This document shows, piece by piece, positions 1 through 11,942 of a DNA stretch of 64,000 nucleotides. A program made the position numbers and the translations under genes. Each line of letters begins with the position of its first letter. Positions within the stretch are counted from its first letter, which is position 1. Source of the DNA: Mesocentrotus franciscanus (Eukaryota > Echinodermata > Echinoidea > Camarodonta > Strongylocentrotidae); the NCBI GenBank assembly GCA_037976565.1, contig CP137667.1, forward strand, positions 32,682,790 through 32,746,789, written 5' to 3'. The notes beneath the pieces were generated by a model, which was given only the letters and a program-made list of their open reading frames with translations, did not search any database and was not told the origin of the DNA.

Positions 1-342
1 AAAGAAACAGCGCAATCTATTCATCACGGATCAATAACTCGAAAAACAGTATAGCCAGTGGAAATAATTTTTCAGATTGGACAGCCTTACAAACCCAACA
101 ACAACAAGTCACTAAAGACCAATATATGTGGTCTTTCTTTTCTGATATGCCTTTCATACCGTCATGTTTTCAAGTTCTGATGCTTGCGTTTGAAAGATAT
201 AGTTCGCAGTCTAGAAATCAGGGGTACTTTGTCTTTCGAAGAAAATATAATCCAACGTACACCTATATCGGTCATTTGGGGACTGAATCGACATAAATGA
301 TAACAAACATGTCAACGGCAAGCTCAACAATGAAGCATATTT
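1..342. other. unassigned sequence, no gene seen
   Basis: AT-rich sequence with no open frame of note and no element I recognise. It ends where the inverted repeat of the neighbouring fold-back element begins at about 343. Confidence 0.4.
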
Positions 343-1810
343 AAGTATTGTCCAGACGGAGGCAAGTTACGCTAGTCTGGGTAAATATGGCGGGCCAAGC
401 AAGCCACTATCCGTACAACTATACAACTATACGACTATACGTCTATCCAGCCGGCTAATCAGAATGCAGGAAACTGTACAACTATACAACTATACCAGTG
501 GCGGATTCTGGGGGGGGGGCACAGGGGCACGTGTCCTCTCCCCGTAAAAAGGGGAGGCGGAAGGGGAAAAGAAAAAGTGAGAAAAGGGAAAAAGGAGGGG
601 AAAGAAAAAGGGGGAAAAAGAAGGAAAAGGGAAGAGAGAAAGAAGAAGAAAAGAGGGAGGAGAGAACATGGAAGAGGAGAAAAAGGAGGGGAAAGAGAGA
701 AAGGGAAGAGAGAGAGAGAGGAGAAAAAGGCGGAAAAGGAAGCCGAAAGGGGGAAAGACGTAGAAGTGAAAAGGGGGAAAATGAGAATAATGAGAAGGGA
801 AAAGAAAGAAAGGGGATGATATTCAAAAATGATTTTTTTTTTTACCGAAAGGGGCGGGTTGCACGCAATTTTGCAGTGTGCATAAAATGGGGTCCCTCTT
901 GCCAGGCGTGTAGCCCCCCAACTTGAAAAAAAGCACACACAAAAAAAGAGATGAAAAAAGGGGGAAAGCGAGAATTTTTGTGAGTTAAAGGAGAAAGAAA
1001 AAAAATGAAAGAGAATTAAACAACGATAGAAGATAGGTGCAAGAGCATGAGGAATTGCATTTCTTTAAAAGAATAATGGGATAACAACCAACCCCCCACC
1101 CGGTAGGATATTGTCGGTAAAATTGCGCTGCTGTCGGGAAAAATGAGAAAAGGGGAGGGAAAATGAGAGGGAAAGGGAAAGAAAAGAAGAAAAAAGAAAA
1201 AGGAAAAGAAAGGAAAAGAAAGGAAAGAAAATTAAGAGAAGAGAAGAAAGAAAGAGAAAAAAGAATAAGAGGAAGGAGAGGAAAAAAAGCAAAAGAAAGA
1301 AATGAAGAAAAAGAGAAAAGAAAAGAAAAAAAAAGAGAAAAGGGAAACAAAAGAAACGGGGGAGAGGGGGGGGTAAGAGTCTGAGAGAAGAGGAGTGGGA
1401 GTAAGAGAGAGAGAGACGGGGTGTTGGGTGGAGTCACCACGTCGAAGCGTTCACGTTTCATTAAATTATTAGAGAGAAAGAAGACAAAATTGCGTCCCCC
1501 CGCCCCTTTCCCGGAAAACACCTTCTTATATTATTCTCTTTACGTATTTCCCTTTCTTCATTTTCCGCTTTTTTCTCCACTCTCTCCCCTTTCTCTCTTT
1601 CCACCTCCTTTTTCTCCTCTTCCCTGTTCTCTCCTCTCTCTTTTCTTCTTCTTTCTCTTTTCCCTTTTCTTTCTTTTTCCCCTCCTTTTTCTTTCCTCCT
1701 CTTTTTTCTCCTTTTCTCACTTTTTGTTTTTCCCTTCCCCTTTCCCCTTTAAAAATTTTTTTTCGAATTTACCCTAGGGTATAATACTTGCCTCCGTCTG
1801 GACAAGACTT
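343..1810. mobile_element. fold-back element with GA-rich/TC-rich inverted arms
   Basis: The outer ends at 343-386 and 1767-1810 are inverted copies sharing the core gtccagacggaggcaagt. Inside, a purine-rich arm (about 540-800) is mirrored by a pyrimidine-rich arm (about 1530-1750): the reverse complement of the right arm follows the left arm closely, not merely in base composition. A further GA-rich block lies at 1140-1400. A hAT-style end (cagtggcggattctgg) begins at about 495 inside the element, so it is probably nested. No transposase is visible, so this would be non-autonomous. I found no clear target-site duplication. The Lys/Arg/Glu-rich and Phe/Ser/Leu-rich frames here are products of base composition. 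Confidence 0.7.
495..830. repeat. GA-rich low-complexity arm (left)
   Basis: This is a nearly pure purine tract of about 290 bp made of agaa, ggaa and gagag runs. It begins just after a cagtggcggat-type transposon end. It is the left arm of the surrounding fold-back and pairs with the TC-rich tract at 1530-1750. Confidence 0.7.
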
Positions 1811-2289
1811 TTGTCATAAAGCTTTTTACTACGTATAGTCGCGCTTGGCGACTCAACGCTATTGTTTGATCGCTTTTGTCCGGCTTGCCAGATTCTATTG
1901 TTCAGGTGCGGATTATGGCTGCCTAACTTGAATCACCCAAAGTCTGTGGTCATTAGAATAGGTGAATATTTTAGATCATGTTATTGTATCGGCATGGCAT
2001 ATGATTTCCTAAAGGAAAGAATAAAAGTAGGGAACAAGAAGAAGAAAAAATCGAGCTAACCTCGCTGTTGGATAAAAGTAGAGAGTGAACACAAAATAAA
2101 CTTCAATTTTAAAAGAGCAAATATGAAATTTGTCGATCACAAGTTTGCGGTTTTAGAAGAAGAGAACAAAAATCCATGTTTGTATTATTAATCTTAGGTT
2201 TTTGAAAGACGAAAAATAGAAGAAAGTAGGCTTTTAAAAGAGAGATAACAGCAAATGTCAGAGAGAGGGATGAAAAAAGCATTAGTTGA
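1811..2289. other. unassigned sequence, no gene seen
   Basis: AT-rich stretch with no coding signature. I recognise nothing in it apart from short purine runs near 2030-2060. Confidence 0.35.
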
Positions 2290-2640
2290 AAGAAAATGGG
2301 CACCGATAAGATTTTAATAGGGGCATTTATCGGAGTTGATGGGGGCATTTATCAAAAGTGAAGAGGGGCACTTCTCGTATCTAAAGAGGGATACTTACTA
2401 GAGATTAAAAAGGACACTTATGAGAATGGAAAATGGACACCTATTGCAAAGGAAAATAGGAACTCGTCGAAGGAAAAGGGGCGCGTGTTAAAATAAAAGG
2501 GGCACTTATCAGAGTTGAAAAGGGGAAGGGGCACTTTTACAAATTAATAGGGGCACTTGTCAGAGAAAAATGGGGACTTTGTCTACGAACAAAGGGGCAC
2601 TTTTGGGGTAGTTGAAAAAGTGTGGGGAGGGCACACTGTA
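2290..2640. repeat. ggggcac minisatellite, block 1
   Basis: Degenerate tandem units of about 25-35 bp share the core ggggcactt followed by atcagagttgaaaa-like spacers. A second block in the same orientation lies at 3000-3160 and a reverse-orientation block at 34310-34690. Both plus-strand blocks are followed by the same flank (ggcactgtaccgctag, then cggcttgctactg), so they are two copies of one larger repeat. Confidence 0.7.
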
Positions 2641-2960
2641 CCGCTAGCTAAACGTAACGCAAAGAGATTTGGCCATTCACTTATTCTATATCATTCTCGG
2701 CTTGCTACTGCTCCCTGTACTCTGTAGCCAGTAATACCTATTGTTCAGGGATCCTATGTTCAAGGGGGATCCCCCCTGAACAAAAGGTATTATGTAAGGA
2801 TCTCTGCCTGTAGCTAGGGTCAATGGCAGGCCACATTCAGAGTAAGCTTCTTTGTATATGTGACAGAAAGTATGCTATTAAGTCTTGACCGTAGCTCTCC
2901 ATACATGTAGCTGAATGCAATGTTGTAAAGGGTAATTTACGAAAAAGAGGAAAGCCAAAA
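2634..2960. repeat. dispersed repeat; carries the empty site for the TIR element at 3235
   Basis: The sequence after the first minisatellite is a near copy of 3140-3234. The segment with ggtattatgtaaggatct and the following 150 bp also recurs at 5255-5450. At 2720-2727 the octamer ctctgtag stands uninterrupted where the second copy carries an insertion. Confidence 0.6.
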
Positions 2961-2999
2961 AATGGAAAGCCAAAATAATGATGATCATGACATAAAAGG

Positions 3000-3160
3000 G
3001 GAAGGGGCACTTCTACAAATTAATAGGGGCACTCGTCAAAGTAAAAATGTAACTTTTCCTATGTACAAAGGGGCACTTCTTACAGAGTTGTAAGGGCACT
3101 TGTTCTATGTAAAAAAAGCACTTTTGGGGTACTTGAAAAATGTGGGGGCACTGTACCGCT
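3000..3160. repeat. ggggcac minisatellite, block 2
   Basis: Shorter tandem block of the same family as 2290-2640 and in the same orientation, with the same downstream flank. Confidence 0.65.
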
Positions 3161-3234
3161 AGATAAACGTAACACAAAGACAGTTGGCCACTCACTTATT
3201 CTATTCATTCTCGGCTTGCTACTGTTCTGTGTAT

Positions 3235-3508
3235 CAGTGGTGGATCCAGGGTGGGGCTCGGGCCCCACCCTGGCAAAATAAAGTTTGTTAAAAAGATGGT
3301 AACGAACAAAAATTCTCTAAAAAAAGGCGGGCCCCCACCCTGGGAAAAAAGTTTCAATAAAGATGGTAACCACAATTTTACTCCTTTTTTGCTCAAGGGG
3401 GTTGTTGAGTAAAACAAAGATAGTGCTCACTACCCCCCACTTATGCGCTGCTAAATATTTTCTCATGAATTGGGGTCCCTCCCTCGCCACCGGCTGGATC
3501 CGCCCCTG
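3235..3508. mobile_element. non-autonomous TIR element, hAT-like, 274 bp
   Basis: The left end reads cagtggtggatccag and the right end, reverse complemented, reads caggggcggatccag. The flanking octamers ctgtgtat (3227-3234) and ccgtgtag (3509-3516) agree at 6 of 8 positions, as expected for an 8-bp target duplication. The paralogous sequence at 2700-2735 lacks the insert. The interior has two diverged copies of a roughly 75-bp unit (ccccaccctgg to gatggtaac). hAT is proposed from end style and duplication length; there is no transposase. Confidence 0.65.
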
Positions 3509-3529
3509 CCGTGTAGCCAGTGGCCTAGA

Positions 3530-3765
3530 TCCTTAGGGGAGACCGGGGACAATTGTAACACCTTTTTCTAATTCTGACATATCAACTTTAGGTTATATGA
3601 AATGAAAGATGCATATCTTGGCATGACATATGACTAGGTTTGAGTTAAGTAAAACAAGCTATTTTGAAGCCATTATCATATCAAAACCGGTAGTGAAGTG
3701 TTACAATTGCCCCACAATACGAGGCAATTGTAACACACCCATGGGGCAGTTTTAACCACATAACG
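3530..3765. repeat. repeat rich in caattgtaacac
   Basis: The motif caattgtaacac and its complement recur at about 3549, 3700 and 3725 in both orientations, which looks like part of a palindromic repeat. No coding signal. Confidence 0.35.
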
Positions 3766-4720
3766 TTTGTTTGTTTGTTTGATTTTATTTCTGCGTTCAA
3801 AAAGATACAAATTCAAATTCAAAGTACAACATTCGAACAAAAACAAATACAATGAATAAAATGTTTACAAAAGTAATTAAATAGAAAATCATGTACAATT
3901 ATATCATGCAAAAACATGTACGAAGCATACAAATAAGATGAGAAATATAAGTAAATATTTTTCAATAAATTAGAGAGGTAATTTAGAACGCAGGAGCCCA
4001 CCATCGTGAACGGTTGGGCTGGAGATGGATGGCGGCCTCATACCAAAAAAAAAGAATTGGTGACATAATTCTCCTGGGAAAACTGCAGGTGCAGAAAGCA
4101 GTTGCATGATAAAGAATAAAATAATTAAGTCACGGTTTTAATATACTAATTTAAAGAGTGGGGAGCGTATGATTGTATTATTTGTCGTTTAAGTGTAGCA
4201 TCTAAGGAGTAGATGGTTGAACAAGACCTTATGTTGTCGGGAAAATTATTCCAAATGTCCGGACCGGAATGTCTAACAGATTTGTGTGTTATTGATAATT
4301 TGGGATTTGTAGGATGGAAGTTTCCAGATATGCGAGTAGGGTATAAATGAACAGAACTATTAAACCTAAACATGTTACCAAAGGATGTGGAAGTTGATTA
4401 TAAATGTACTTAAATTACATAATGACTGCTACCTGAATAGTGTTCAAATCGATTTTTTTTAAAGTGTTTTAAGTTCATAGAATAAAGGACCATGCAGTAT
4501 GAGCTAAGTAATGCGAACCTGTACAAATACGTATGGCTTTCTTTTGCAGTTTAAAAATAGAATTAATTTTTGTCGAACCACAATTTGCCCATACACTATT
4601 ACAATCTGTTATATACGGAAAACTAGCGTATTATATAGTAGGAATAAGGTTGCATGGGGTAGAAGGTTGTACCTACAAATCATATATCCCTCAGAAAGAT
4701 CGTTTTAATTCTTTTTAAAA
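3766..4720 (-). mobile_element. 3' fragment of a non-LTR retrotransposon (LINE)
   Basis: On the minus strand the frame at 4373-4146 reads as the C-terminal tail of a LINE polyprotein, with the HSGPDIWNNFPDNI motif that follows reverse transcriptase in CR1/L2/jockey-type elements. Upstream on the same strand (about 4640-4500) is the matching LQKKAIRICTGSHYL stretch. The element ends in an aaac-type tail at 3766-3781. It is 5'-truncated and carries stops and frameshifts, so it is dead. Confidence 0.7.
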
Positions 4721-5240
4721 TTTATTAAAAATTACGCGCTGGACAGATGTTCATCAATTAAACAGTATTTTATAGAACCCCAATAAAATAATTGTTATTA
4801 AAAACTATGTCTATGACATATGCTTGACTCATTTACATTAGATTTTTACCAGTTACGTGGGGAAAATTATACTAGTTATAACGTTGTTACATTTGCACCC
4901 CTAGGAGGGCGGCCATATTTTATATTTTTTTGTATCCTAGCATTAAATTTCGTCCTTGAAATTTCGCCTAATACAGGTCTAAAATCTTATTTTTTGACCA
5001 TTTAAAAATGACAGTGATAGCACAAGCACATATTTGTCCAGAATTGTTTTTAGGTAATTGAAGATTTTACTCCCGTGCCCAAAAAACGATGTTTTGGCTG
5101 TAAAAATTCCTCGATGTGTTGACCTGCCTACCCTCAGGGCAGCATGTCGGGCAATGAAACGCGCATGCTCTGTGCAGGGCGTATACGTACATCGCGCTTC
5201 TACTAGGAGTGGGAGCCGCTGTTACATTTGCCCGTGTTAC
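4721..5240. other. unassigned sequence, no gene seen
   Basis: AT-rich to about 5050, then mixed composition. I see no convincing coding region, RNA gene or bounded repeat. Confidence 0.35.
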
Positions 5241-5450
5241 TTTTATCCCCTTGAACATAGGATCCCCTGAACAATAGGTATTATGTAAGGATCTACAACA
5301 CTGCCTGTAGCTAGGGCAACGACCTTTGTCCCCGGCGAGGGTCAATGGCAGGCTACATTCAGAGTAAGCTTCTTTTGTATGTGACAGGAAGTGTCCCATT
5401 AAGCCTTGACCGTAGCTCTTCGTACATGTAGCTGAATGCAATGTTGTAAT
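5241..5450. repeat. second copy of dispersed repeat (as at 2740-2940)
   Basis: It shares ggtattatgtaaggatct, a ctgcctgtagctaggg stretch and the following block ending gctgaatgcaatgttg with 2745-2930, in the same orientation. Confidence 0.6.
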
Positions 5451-6850
5451 GAGGAAAGCCAAAAAGCAATAAGTAATCAAAGTCTAATTGTTTGTGACCT
5501 TTTTCAAGCTGCCAATGACGTAAAACATATCAGCCAAGGCATGGAACTCTCGTGGGGAAAAATGACGCCCCCGCCCTCTCATGGATAATGACGGAATAAA
5601 ATACATAATATATCGATATATATAGTAACGAATGAGCTGGTGAACATAATTCTAATTGGTACTGCCTTGTATTGTAAAATTATCACAACATACTCAGTTA
5701 TGTTAGCCCTCCTTTAAGTTTTGTAATAATATGTATTTATTTACAATTTAGGAATAAAAAAATTCCCCCTTCCTAATTCGATCGTCGTTCATCGCTTTTT
5801 TTCTTTTTTCTCACCGAGGATTAAATCTGAGAGTGCTTTTCGGGAAGTGGACTGATTTTTAAAATTTTCAAACAGTCTAAAATAAAACTAGAGACACACA
5901 CCGCAATTAAAAATATGTAAGAGAGACAGAAATAGTAATCTTCTTTGTTTTGACACATTTCTGAAATTTTCTGACAACACTTTTAAATATGAAAATTCAT
6001 TGATTAATTGTGAAAATTGGATCCAAATACATTGCATTACATTTAATAATCATAATGAAAGACATTATATCATATGGAAATGACATCAATATGGAAAAGA
6101 AACAGGTAAATCTCAATATTTCTTTCTTAAGAACAGCATTAAATAATAAGTTTAGCTACTTAAAATGGCGAGCGAGCGTGCGAAGGGGTAGCTTCCAGGT
6201 TTTCAATTTTTATTTCTTTTTTATTCTTTGCCGAAGTGTTGGGAAGTTAATTTCCGCGTCCAAAATTTGGTCTCCAAATTTCGCGGAAATTTTGCCCTCT
6301 CCCTCTCCGAAGGTGCGAAAACGCCAGGAAGTGTTTCAGAATCGTAAAGACAGTGAACGGAATCTTTCAAGAATACGCGGTTCGGTTGTTGAATCATTTT
6401 TGGGCCGCGTCTTGTACGCGCCTTATAGTGGACGCTAGGTTTAAATGGTGTAAAATAATGGATATAGACATCAAATGACATGAAATATTTGAATTTTTAC
6501 GCTTGAATTGTCAATGATTGTGAATAAACCAAAAATTGAGGTCTCTTTTGAGCGAATTCGATCACCGCCCCAGTATTTTTAGTGTTATTATTACTATTAT
6601 TATTTTATTTCATATTTTGGGGTGCGTGTGTAGCAACGACATGGTTCTACAAATAGTCAATTGTTCATATTGTTACAAACGTACCTAGTCATACTTAAAA
6701 ACAAGGTGGGACTCGGTGACAAAATAGGTGCGATATCATTAAACGCAACCGCTATCTCAATCGCGCTTAAATCTACGTATACACTTTGTTCCCTGCGTTT
6801 TGTCAGGTGTTGCTAAGTTTTTGTCAAGGTCTGTCATGGTCATCTCCTCG
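5451..6850. other. unassigned AT-rich sequence
   Basis: No gene, no recognised repeat and no inverted ends found. The frame at 6010-6438 has no family signature and unremarkable composition, and I treat it as chance. Confidence 0.35.
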
Positions 6851-6994
6851 TTGCTTCACGTCCATCCCGTTTTGTCCACGATGGCCTGAAACGGCGCAGC
6901 CGTGGCCGCAGGGAACATGATGCAAACATAAATGACGTCACAACCGACAAGTGAGCGCCCTGTTCGACATAATGCCAAGGGAAAGCTCAGTACG

Positions 6995-7145
6995 CTGCAA
7001 CAAGCTGCAACTTCAAGCATCTCTGTTCTGCTACAGCCAGCTGCAACGTTAAGCATCTCCGTCCAGCTGAAGCCAGCTGCAACTTTAAGCACCTCCGTCT
7101 GGCGGAAGCCAGCTGCAATTTTAGCACCTCCGTCCGGCTTCAGCT
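6995..7145. repeat. 36-bp minisatellite, about 4 copies
   Basis: Units with the core agccagctgcaac, followed by ttaagcatctccgtcc, recur every 36 bp; related ccagctg words continue to about 7335. Because 36 is a multiple of three, both strands show long open frames with a 12-residue period. I regard these as repeat artefacts. Confidence 0.7.
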
Positions 7146-8100
7146 GGCTGAGCAAATTTAGGAGTATGGCGGCAGGCTGGGGTGGCCGGGCCAATTAAGA
7201 TTCTGGGTTCAAGCTCAGATCCCAAGCTGGCGCCAGCCGGCTGGGCTAATTAATGCAAAGTAATTGCCCCGTCCGGCTGCAGCTGGAAATGCAGCCTCAG
7301 CCAGCCTTCGCGTGAGGCTGCAGCCAGCTGGTAAGGTTATTTTTGACGCCTCGCCTAAAGGAGTTATGATATTTTAGCAACAGTCAATATTTTGTCAATG
7401 TATGTAAAGTTTTAATTTGAAAATATATAATAGTGTTAGCAGACAATGGAACATTATTAGAAATAAGGTCTTTCATGTGCAGTGTATGATACAGAATTAA
7501 TAGAGCTTGAGTTGAAAATATGTTCCACCCAAAAAAAATAATTCTTAAAAGTTTGCCTCGGAAAAGGTATTTTTGTTTTTGATGGAGACTAACTGGATGT
7601 GTTTAAGTAAGAATTTCTGGGGAAGGGGGTTTTGTGTTGCTACTTATGCATTAATACAATTCATTATAAACAGATAACTGAACTACTCAAAAGACTAGAC
7701 AGTAGCTATAAATATTTTGTTTATAATGTTTATATTTTGAAGTTCAGAGCGGATCATAAGGTTTGAATTATGTCATCATGGGTCTAAGAGCAGTATTAAA
7801 GTATACTTCAGGTTTAATACTCACTATAGAAGGATAGATATCTAGATCACAGTGTACTTATTTAAAGCACAGCTACATTTACACACGCTACATATACATT
7901 CATGTATAATGCATACTTTTAGTCATGAATGTATTATATAGCATTTAGGCAATGTCAAAAATGTGTCTGAATAATCAACAAAGCAATAGTTCCTTTTTCA
8001 TGTTTTTAATTCTGCAGATACAAATACAGCTCTATTTATTGAAATCAATCAATTGAAAAATATACGTTCTAAAATGTTGGCATCAACCATGATTCATATA

Positions 8101-8280
8101 GATGTGTTTGTGGCCAAATGGATAAGTCCCTGGACAGTGAACCACGAATAATGGGGATCAAAACTTTGTCATACGTAGCACTGATCTTGTTTGGGAAGAC
8201 ACTAACCTACATTTGCCACACTCAACCTAGGTGTAATAAGTGGGTAACTGGTAGGAACTATTCCTTGAATTCATCACTAT
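8101..8280 (+). repeat. tRNA-derived SINE in LRR unit 1
   Basis: A tRNA-like head with a box A-like tggccaaatgg is followed by a body containing agacactaacctacatttgcc and a short 3' part ending attcatcactat. The box B region is degraded (gatcaaaactttg). The same element lies at the same place in the other units, so it was present before the array expanded. Confidence 0.65.
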
Positions 8281-8611
8281 GAAGTTTGTAGCAATAGCTG
8301 TAATTGTCAGTCCTGTTGTTCGACACATGCTCCGTCAACAATTTTCTGAGCTTACTATCCTGTACTATCCAAATTCTTAACTTTAACCCTGCACCAAAAA
8401 GTATACCTATCATTAAACCTAAGCTCAAACGTATTTGCAGCCCTTCTCCGAATCCTATATATTTGACTTAATAAAGCCTGGAGCATTTGTCACCTGAGCA
8501 TAGCCATACACATACATTTATATCAAGGCACTAAGATATATTTGCAGTCTTTCATTGAAAACATGTCCTCTGTTAATGTACTTGTATGAATCACTGTTTG
8601 AATACATGTAG

Positions 8612-8766
8612 GTCCAAACAGTCGGTCTTGCAGATGATCATCCTCTTCACATCACCTCGTAGATGCTTTGTGTTCCATGCCAAAACTGACTGAACTGACA
8701 CTACAAGGAAAGGATTTCCAGGAGGAGTTCTATTCTACAATGAATGCCAAGGCGCTAACCCTACAG
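8612..8766 (+). pseudogene. LRR exon copy 1, frameshifted
   Basis: It is bounded by a tacatgtag acceptor and a gtttgt donor like the intact copies, but it is 155 bp instead of 168. Alignment to copy 2 places a 13-bp loss just after position 8630, which removes the CPTSA region and shifts the frame. The rest still encodes LCSMPKLTELTLQGKDF and FYSTMNAKALTLQ. If spliced into a transcript it would break the frame. Confidence 0.8.
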
Positions 8767-8902
8767 GTTTGTATGTGTGTTTGTACGCTATATCCACGCC
8801 ATGATGAATTCATATACACATGTAGCAGGGGAGATGAATTTAAGGAGTTATGATATTATAGCAACAGTCAATACTTGTTCAAATTTTGTAATTTTTTATA
8901 TC

Positions 8903-9290
8903 AAATATATAAAATTCTTAGCCAACAAAGGAAATTAATATGAAGAGGGTCTTTCATGTGTAGTGTATGATACAGAATATATATAGCTTGAGTTGAAAAT
9001 ATGATGTTCTGCAAAAAAAACTTCACTTTTAAAGATTTACCTCAGAAAAGGTATTTCGGTTTTTGATGGAGACTAACTGGATGTGTTTAGATAGACAAAT
9101 ATATAAAATTCTTAGCCAACAAAGAAAATTAATATGAAGAGGGTCTTTCATGTGCAGTGTATGATACAGAATATATATAGCTTGAGTTGAAAATATGATG
9201 TTCTGCAAAAAAACTTCACTTTTAAAGATTTACCTCAGAAAAGGTATTTCGGTTTTTGATGGAGACTAACTGGATGTGTTTAGATAGAAA
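8903..9290. repeat. 194-bp tandem duplication inside the LRR-unit intron
   Basis: The segment starting aaatatataaaattcttag at 8903 is repeated at 9097 with very few differences, through ggagactaactggatgtg. It accounts for the longer spacing (1672 bp) between exon copies 1 and 2. Confidence 0.75.
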
Positions 9291-9771
9291 TTGTTTGGGG
9301 GAGAGGAGTGTTGTGTTGCTACTCATGCATTAATACAATTCAGTATGAACAGATAACTGAACTTCTCAAAAGACTAGTAGCTATAAATATTTTGTTTATA
9401 ATTTTTATATTTTTAAGTTCAGAGCGGATCATAAGGTTTGAATTATGTCATCATGGGTCTCAAAGCAGAATCAAAGTATACTTCAGGGTCACTAATCACT
9501 ATAGGAGGATTGATATCTAGATCACAGTGTAATTATTTAAAGCACAGCTACATTTACACACGCTACATATACATTCATGTATAATGCATACTTTTAGTCA
9601 TGAATGTATTATATAGCATTTAGGCAATGTCAAAAATGTGTCTGAATAATCAACAAAACATTGTTCCTTTTTCGTGTTTTTAATTCTGCAGATACAAATA
9701 CAGCTCTATTCATTGAAATCAATCAATTTAAAAATAAACATTCTAAAATGTTACATTAACTATGGTTCATA

Positions 9772-9953
9772 TAAATGTGTTTGTGGTCAAGTGGATAAGT
9801 CCGTGGACAGTGAACCACGAATAATGGGGATCAAAACTTTGTCGTACGTAGCACTGATCTTGTTTGGGAAGACACTAACCTACATTTGCCACACTCAACC
9901 TAGGTGTAATAAGTGGGTAACTGGTAGGAACTATTCCTTGAATTCATCACTAT
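9772..9953 (+). repeat. tRNA-derived SINE in LRR unit 2
   Basis: Same element and same place in the unit as at 8101-8280. Body and 3' end are almost identical. Confidence 0.6.
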
Positions 9954-10283
9954 GAAGTTTGTAGCAATAGCTGTAATTGTCAGTCCTGTTGTTCGACACA
10001 TGCTCCGTCAACAATTTTCTGAGCTTACTATCCTGTACTATCCAAATTCTTAACTTTAACCCTGCACCAAAAGTATACCTATCATTAAACCTAAGCTCAA
10101 ACGTATTTGCAGCCCTTCTCCGAATCCTATATATTTGACTAAATAAAGCCTGGAGCATTTGTCACCTGAGCATAGCCATACACATACATGTATATCAAGG
10201 CACTAAGATATATTTGCAGTCTTTCAATGAAAACATGTCCTCTGTTAATGTACTTGTATGAATCACTGTTTGAATACATGTAG

Positions 10284-10451
10284 GTCCAAACAGTCGGTCT
10301 TGTAGATGTTGATTGTCCAACATCAGCCTCTTCACATCACCTCGTAGATGCTTTGTGTTCCATGCCAAAACTGACTAAACTGACACTACAAGGAAAGAAT
10401 TTCCAGGAGGAGTTCTATTCTACACTGAATGCAAAGGTGTCAACCTTACAG
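10284..10451 (+). CDS. LRR exon copy 2 (intact, 56 codons), NLR-type
   Basis: A 168-bp exon between a tacatgtag acceptor and a gtatga donor, open only in the frame that makes both splice sites phase 0. It encodes two 28-residue ribonuclease-inhibitor-type LRRs: a B repeat ending DVDCPTSASSHHLVDALC and an A repeat LTKLTLQGKNF to FYSTLNAKVSTLQ. Phase 0 ends mean copies can be added or lost without shifting the frame. By family knowledge, LRRs of this kind form the ligand-sensing C-terminal region of NLR proteins; the role here is inferred. No start codon or sensor domain is visible. Confidence 0.75.
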
Positions 10452-11263
10452 GTATGAATGTGTGTTTGTAGTCTATATCCATGCCATGATGAATGTATGT
10501 ACATGTAGCAGTGGAGATGAGTTAAGGAGTTATGATATTTTAGCAACAGTCAATATTTTGTCAATGTATGTAAAGTTTTAATTTGAAAATATATAATAGT
10601 GTTAGCAGACAATGGAACATTATTAGAAATAAGGTCTTTCATGTGCAGTGTATGATACAGAATTAATAGAGCTTGAGTTGAAAATATGTTCCACCCAAAA
10701 AAATCATTCTTAAAAGTTTGCCTCGGAAAGGTATTTTTGTTTTTGATGGAGACTAACTGGATGTGTTTAAGTAAGAATTTCTGGGGAAGGGAGTTTTGTG
10801 TTGCTACTTATGCATTAATACAATTCATTATAAACAGATAACTGAACTACTCAAAAGACTAGACAGTAGCTATAAATATTTTGTTTATAATGTTTATATT
10901 TTTAAGTTCAGAGCGGATCATAAGGTTTGAATTATGTCATCATGGGTCTAAGAGCAGTATCAAAGTATACTTCAGGTTTAATACTCACTATAGAAGGATA
11001 GATATCTAGATCACAGTGTACTTATTTAAAGCACAGCTACATTTACACACGCTACATATACATTCATGTATAATGCATACTTTTAGTCATGAATGTATTA
11101 TATAGCATTTAGGCAATGTCAAAATTTGTCTGAATAATCAACAAAGCAATAGTTCCTTTTTCATGTTTTTAATTCTGCAGATACAAATACAGCTCTATTT
11201 ATTGAAATCAATCAATTGAAAAATATACATTCTAAAATGTTGGCATCAACCATGGTTCATATA

Positions 11264-11443
11264 GATGTGTTTGTGGCCAAATGGATAAGTCCCTGGACAG
11301 TGAACCACGAATAATGGGGATCAAAACTTTGTCATACGTAGCACTGATCTTGTTTGGGAAGACACTAACCTACATTTGCCACACTCAACCTAGGTGTAAT
11401 AAGTGGGTAACTGGTAGGAACTATTCCTTGAATTCATCACTAT
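11264..11443 (+). repeat. tRNA-derived SINE in LRR unit 3
   Basis: Near-identical to the element in units 1 and 2, at the same distance before the LRR exon. Confidence 0.6.
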
Positions 11444-11774
11444 GAAGTTTGTAGCAATAGCTGTAATTGTCAGTCCTGTTGTTCGACACATGCTCCGTCA
11501 ACAATTTTCTGAGCTTACTATCCTGTACTATCCAAATTCTTAACTTTAACCCTGCACCAAAAAGTATACCTATCATTAAACCTAAGCTCAAACGTATTTG
11601 CAGCCCTTCTCCGAATCCTATATATTTGACTAAATAAAGCCTGGAGCATTTGTCACCTGAGCATAGCCATACACATACATGTATATCAAGGCACTAAGAT
11701 ATATTTGCAGTCTTTCAATGAAAACATGTCCTCTGTTAATGTACTTGTATGAATCACTGTTTGAATACATGTAG

Positions 11775-11942
11775 GTCCAAACAGTCAGTCTTGTAGATGT
11801 TGAGTGTCCAACATCAGCCTCTTCACATCACCTCGTAGATGCTTTGTGTTCCATGCCAAAACTGACTGAACTGACACTACAAGGAAAGAATTTCCAGGAG
11901 GAGTTCTATTCTACACTGAATGCAAAGGTGTCAACCTTACAG
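11775..11942 (+). CDS. LRR exon copy 3 (intact, 56 codons), NLR-type
   Basis: A 168-bp phase 0 exon with acceptor tacatgtag and donor gtatga. It differs from copy 2 at only a few residues (DVEC for DVDC, LTEL for LTKL). The surrounding intron is also nearly identical to unit 2, which points to recent duplication of the whole unit or gene conversion. Confidence 0.75.

Noticed and set aside
459..1777. Long Lys/Arg/Glu-rich and Phe/Ser/Leu-rich open frames
   Set aside because: They lie in purine- or pyrimidine-rich tracts of a fold-back element; the frames follow from base composition.
6856..7198. Open frames with 12-residue repeats on both strands
   Set aside because: Caused by the 36-bp minisatellite.
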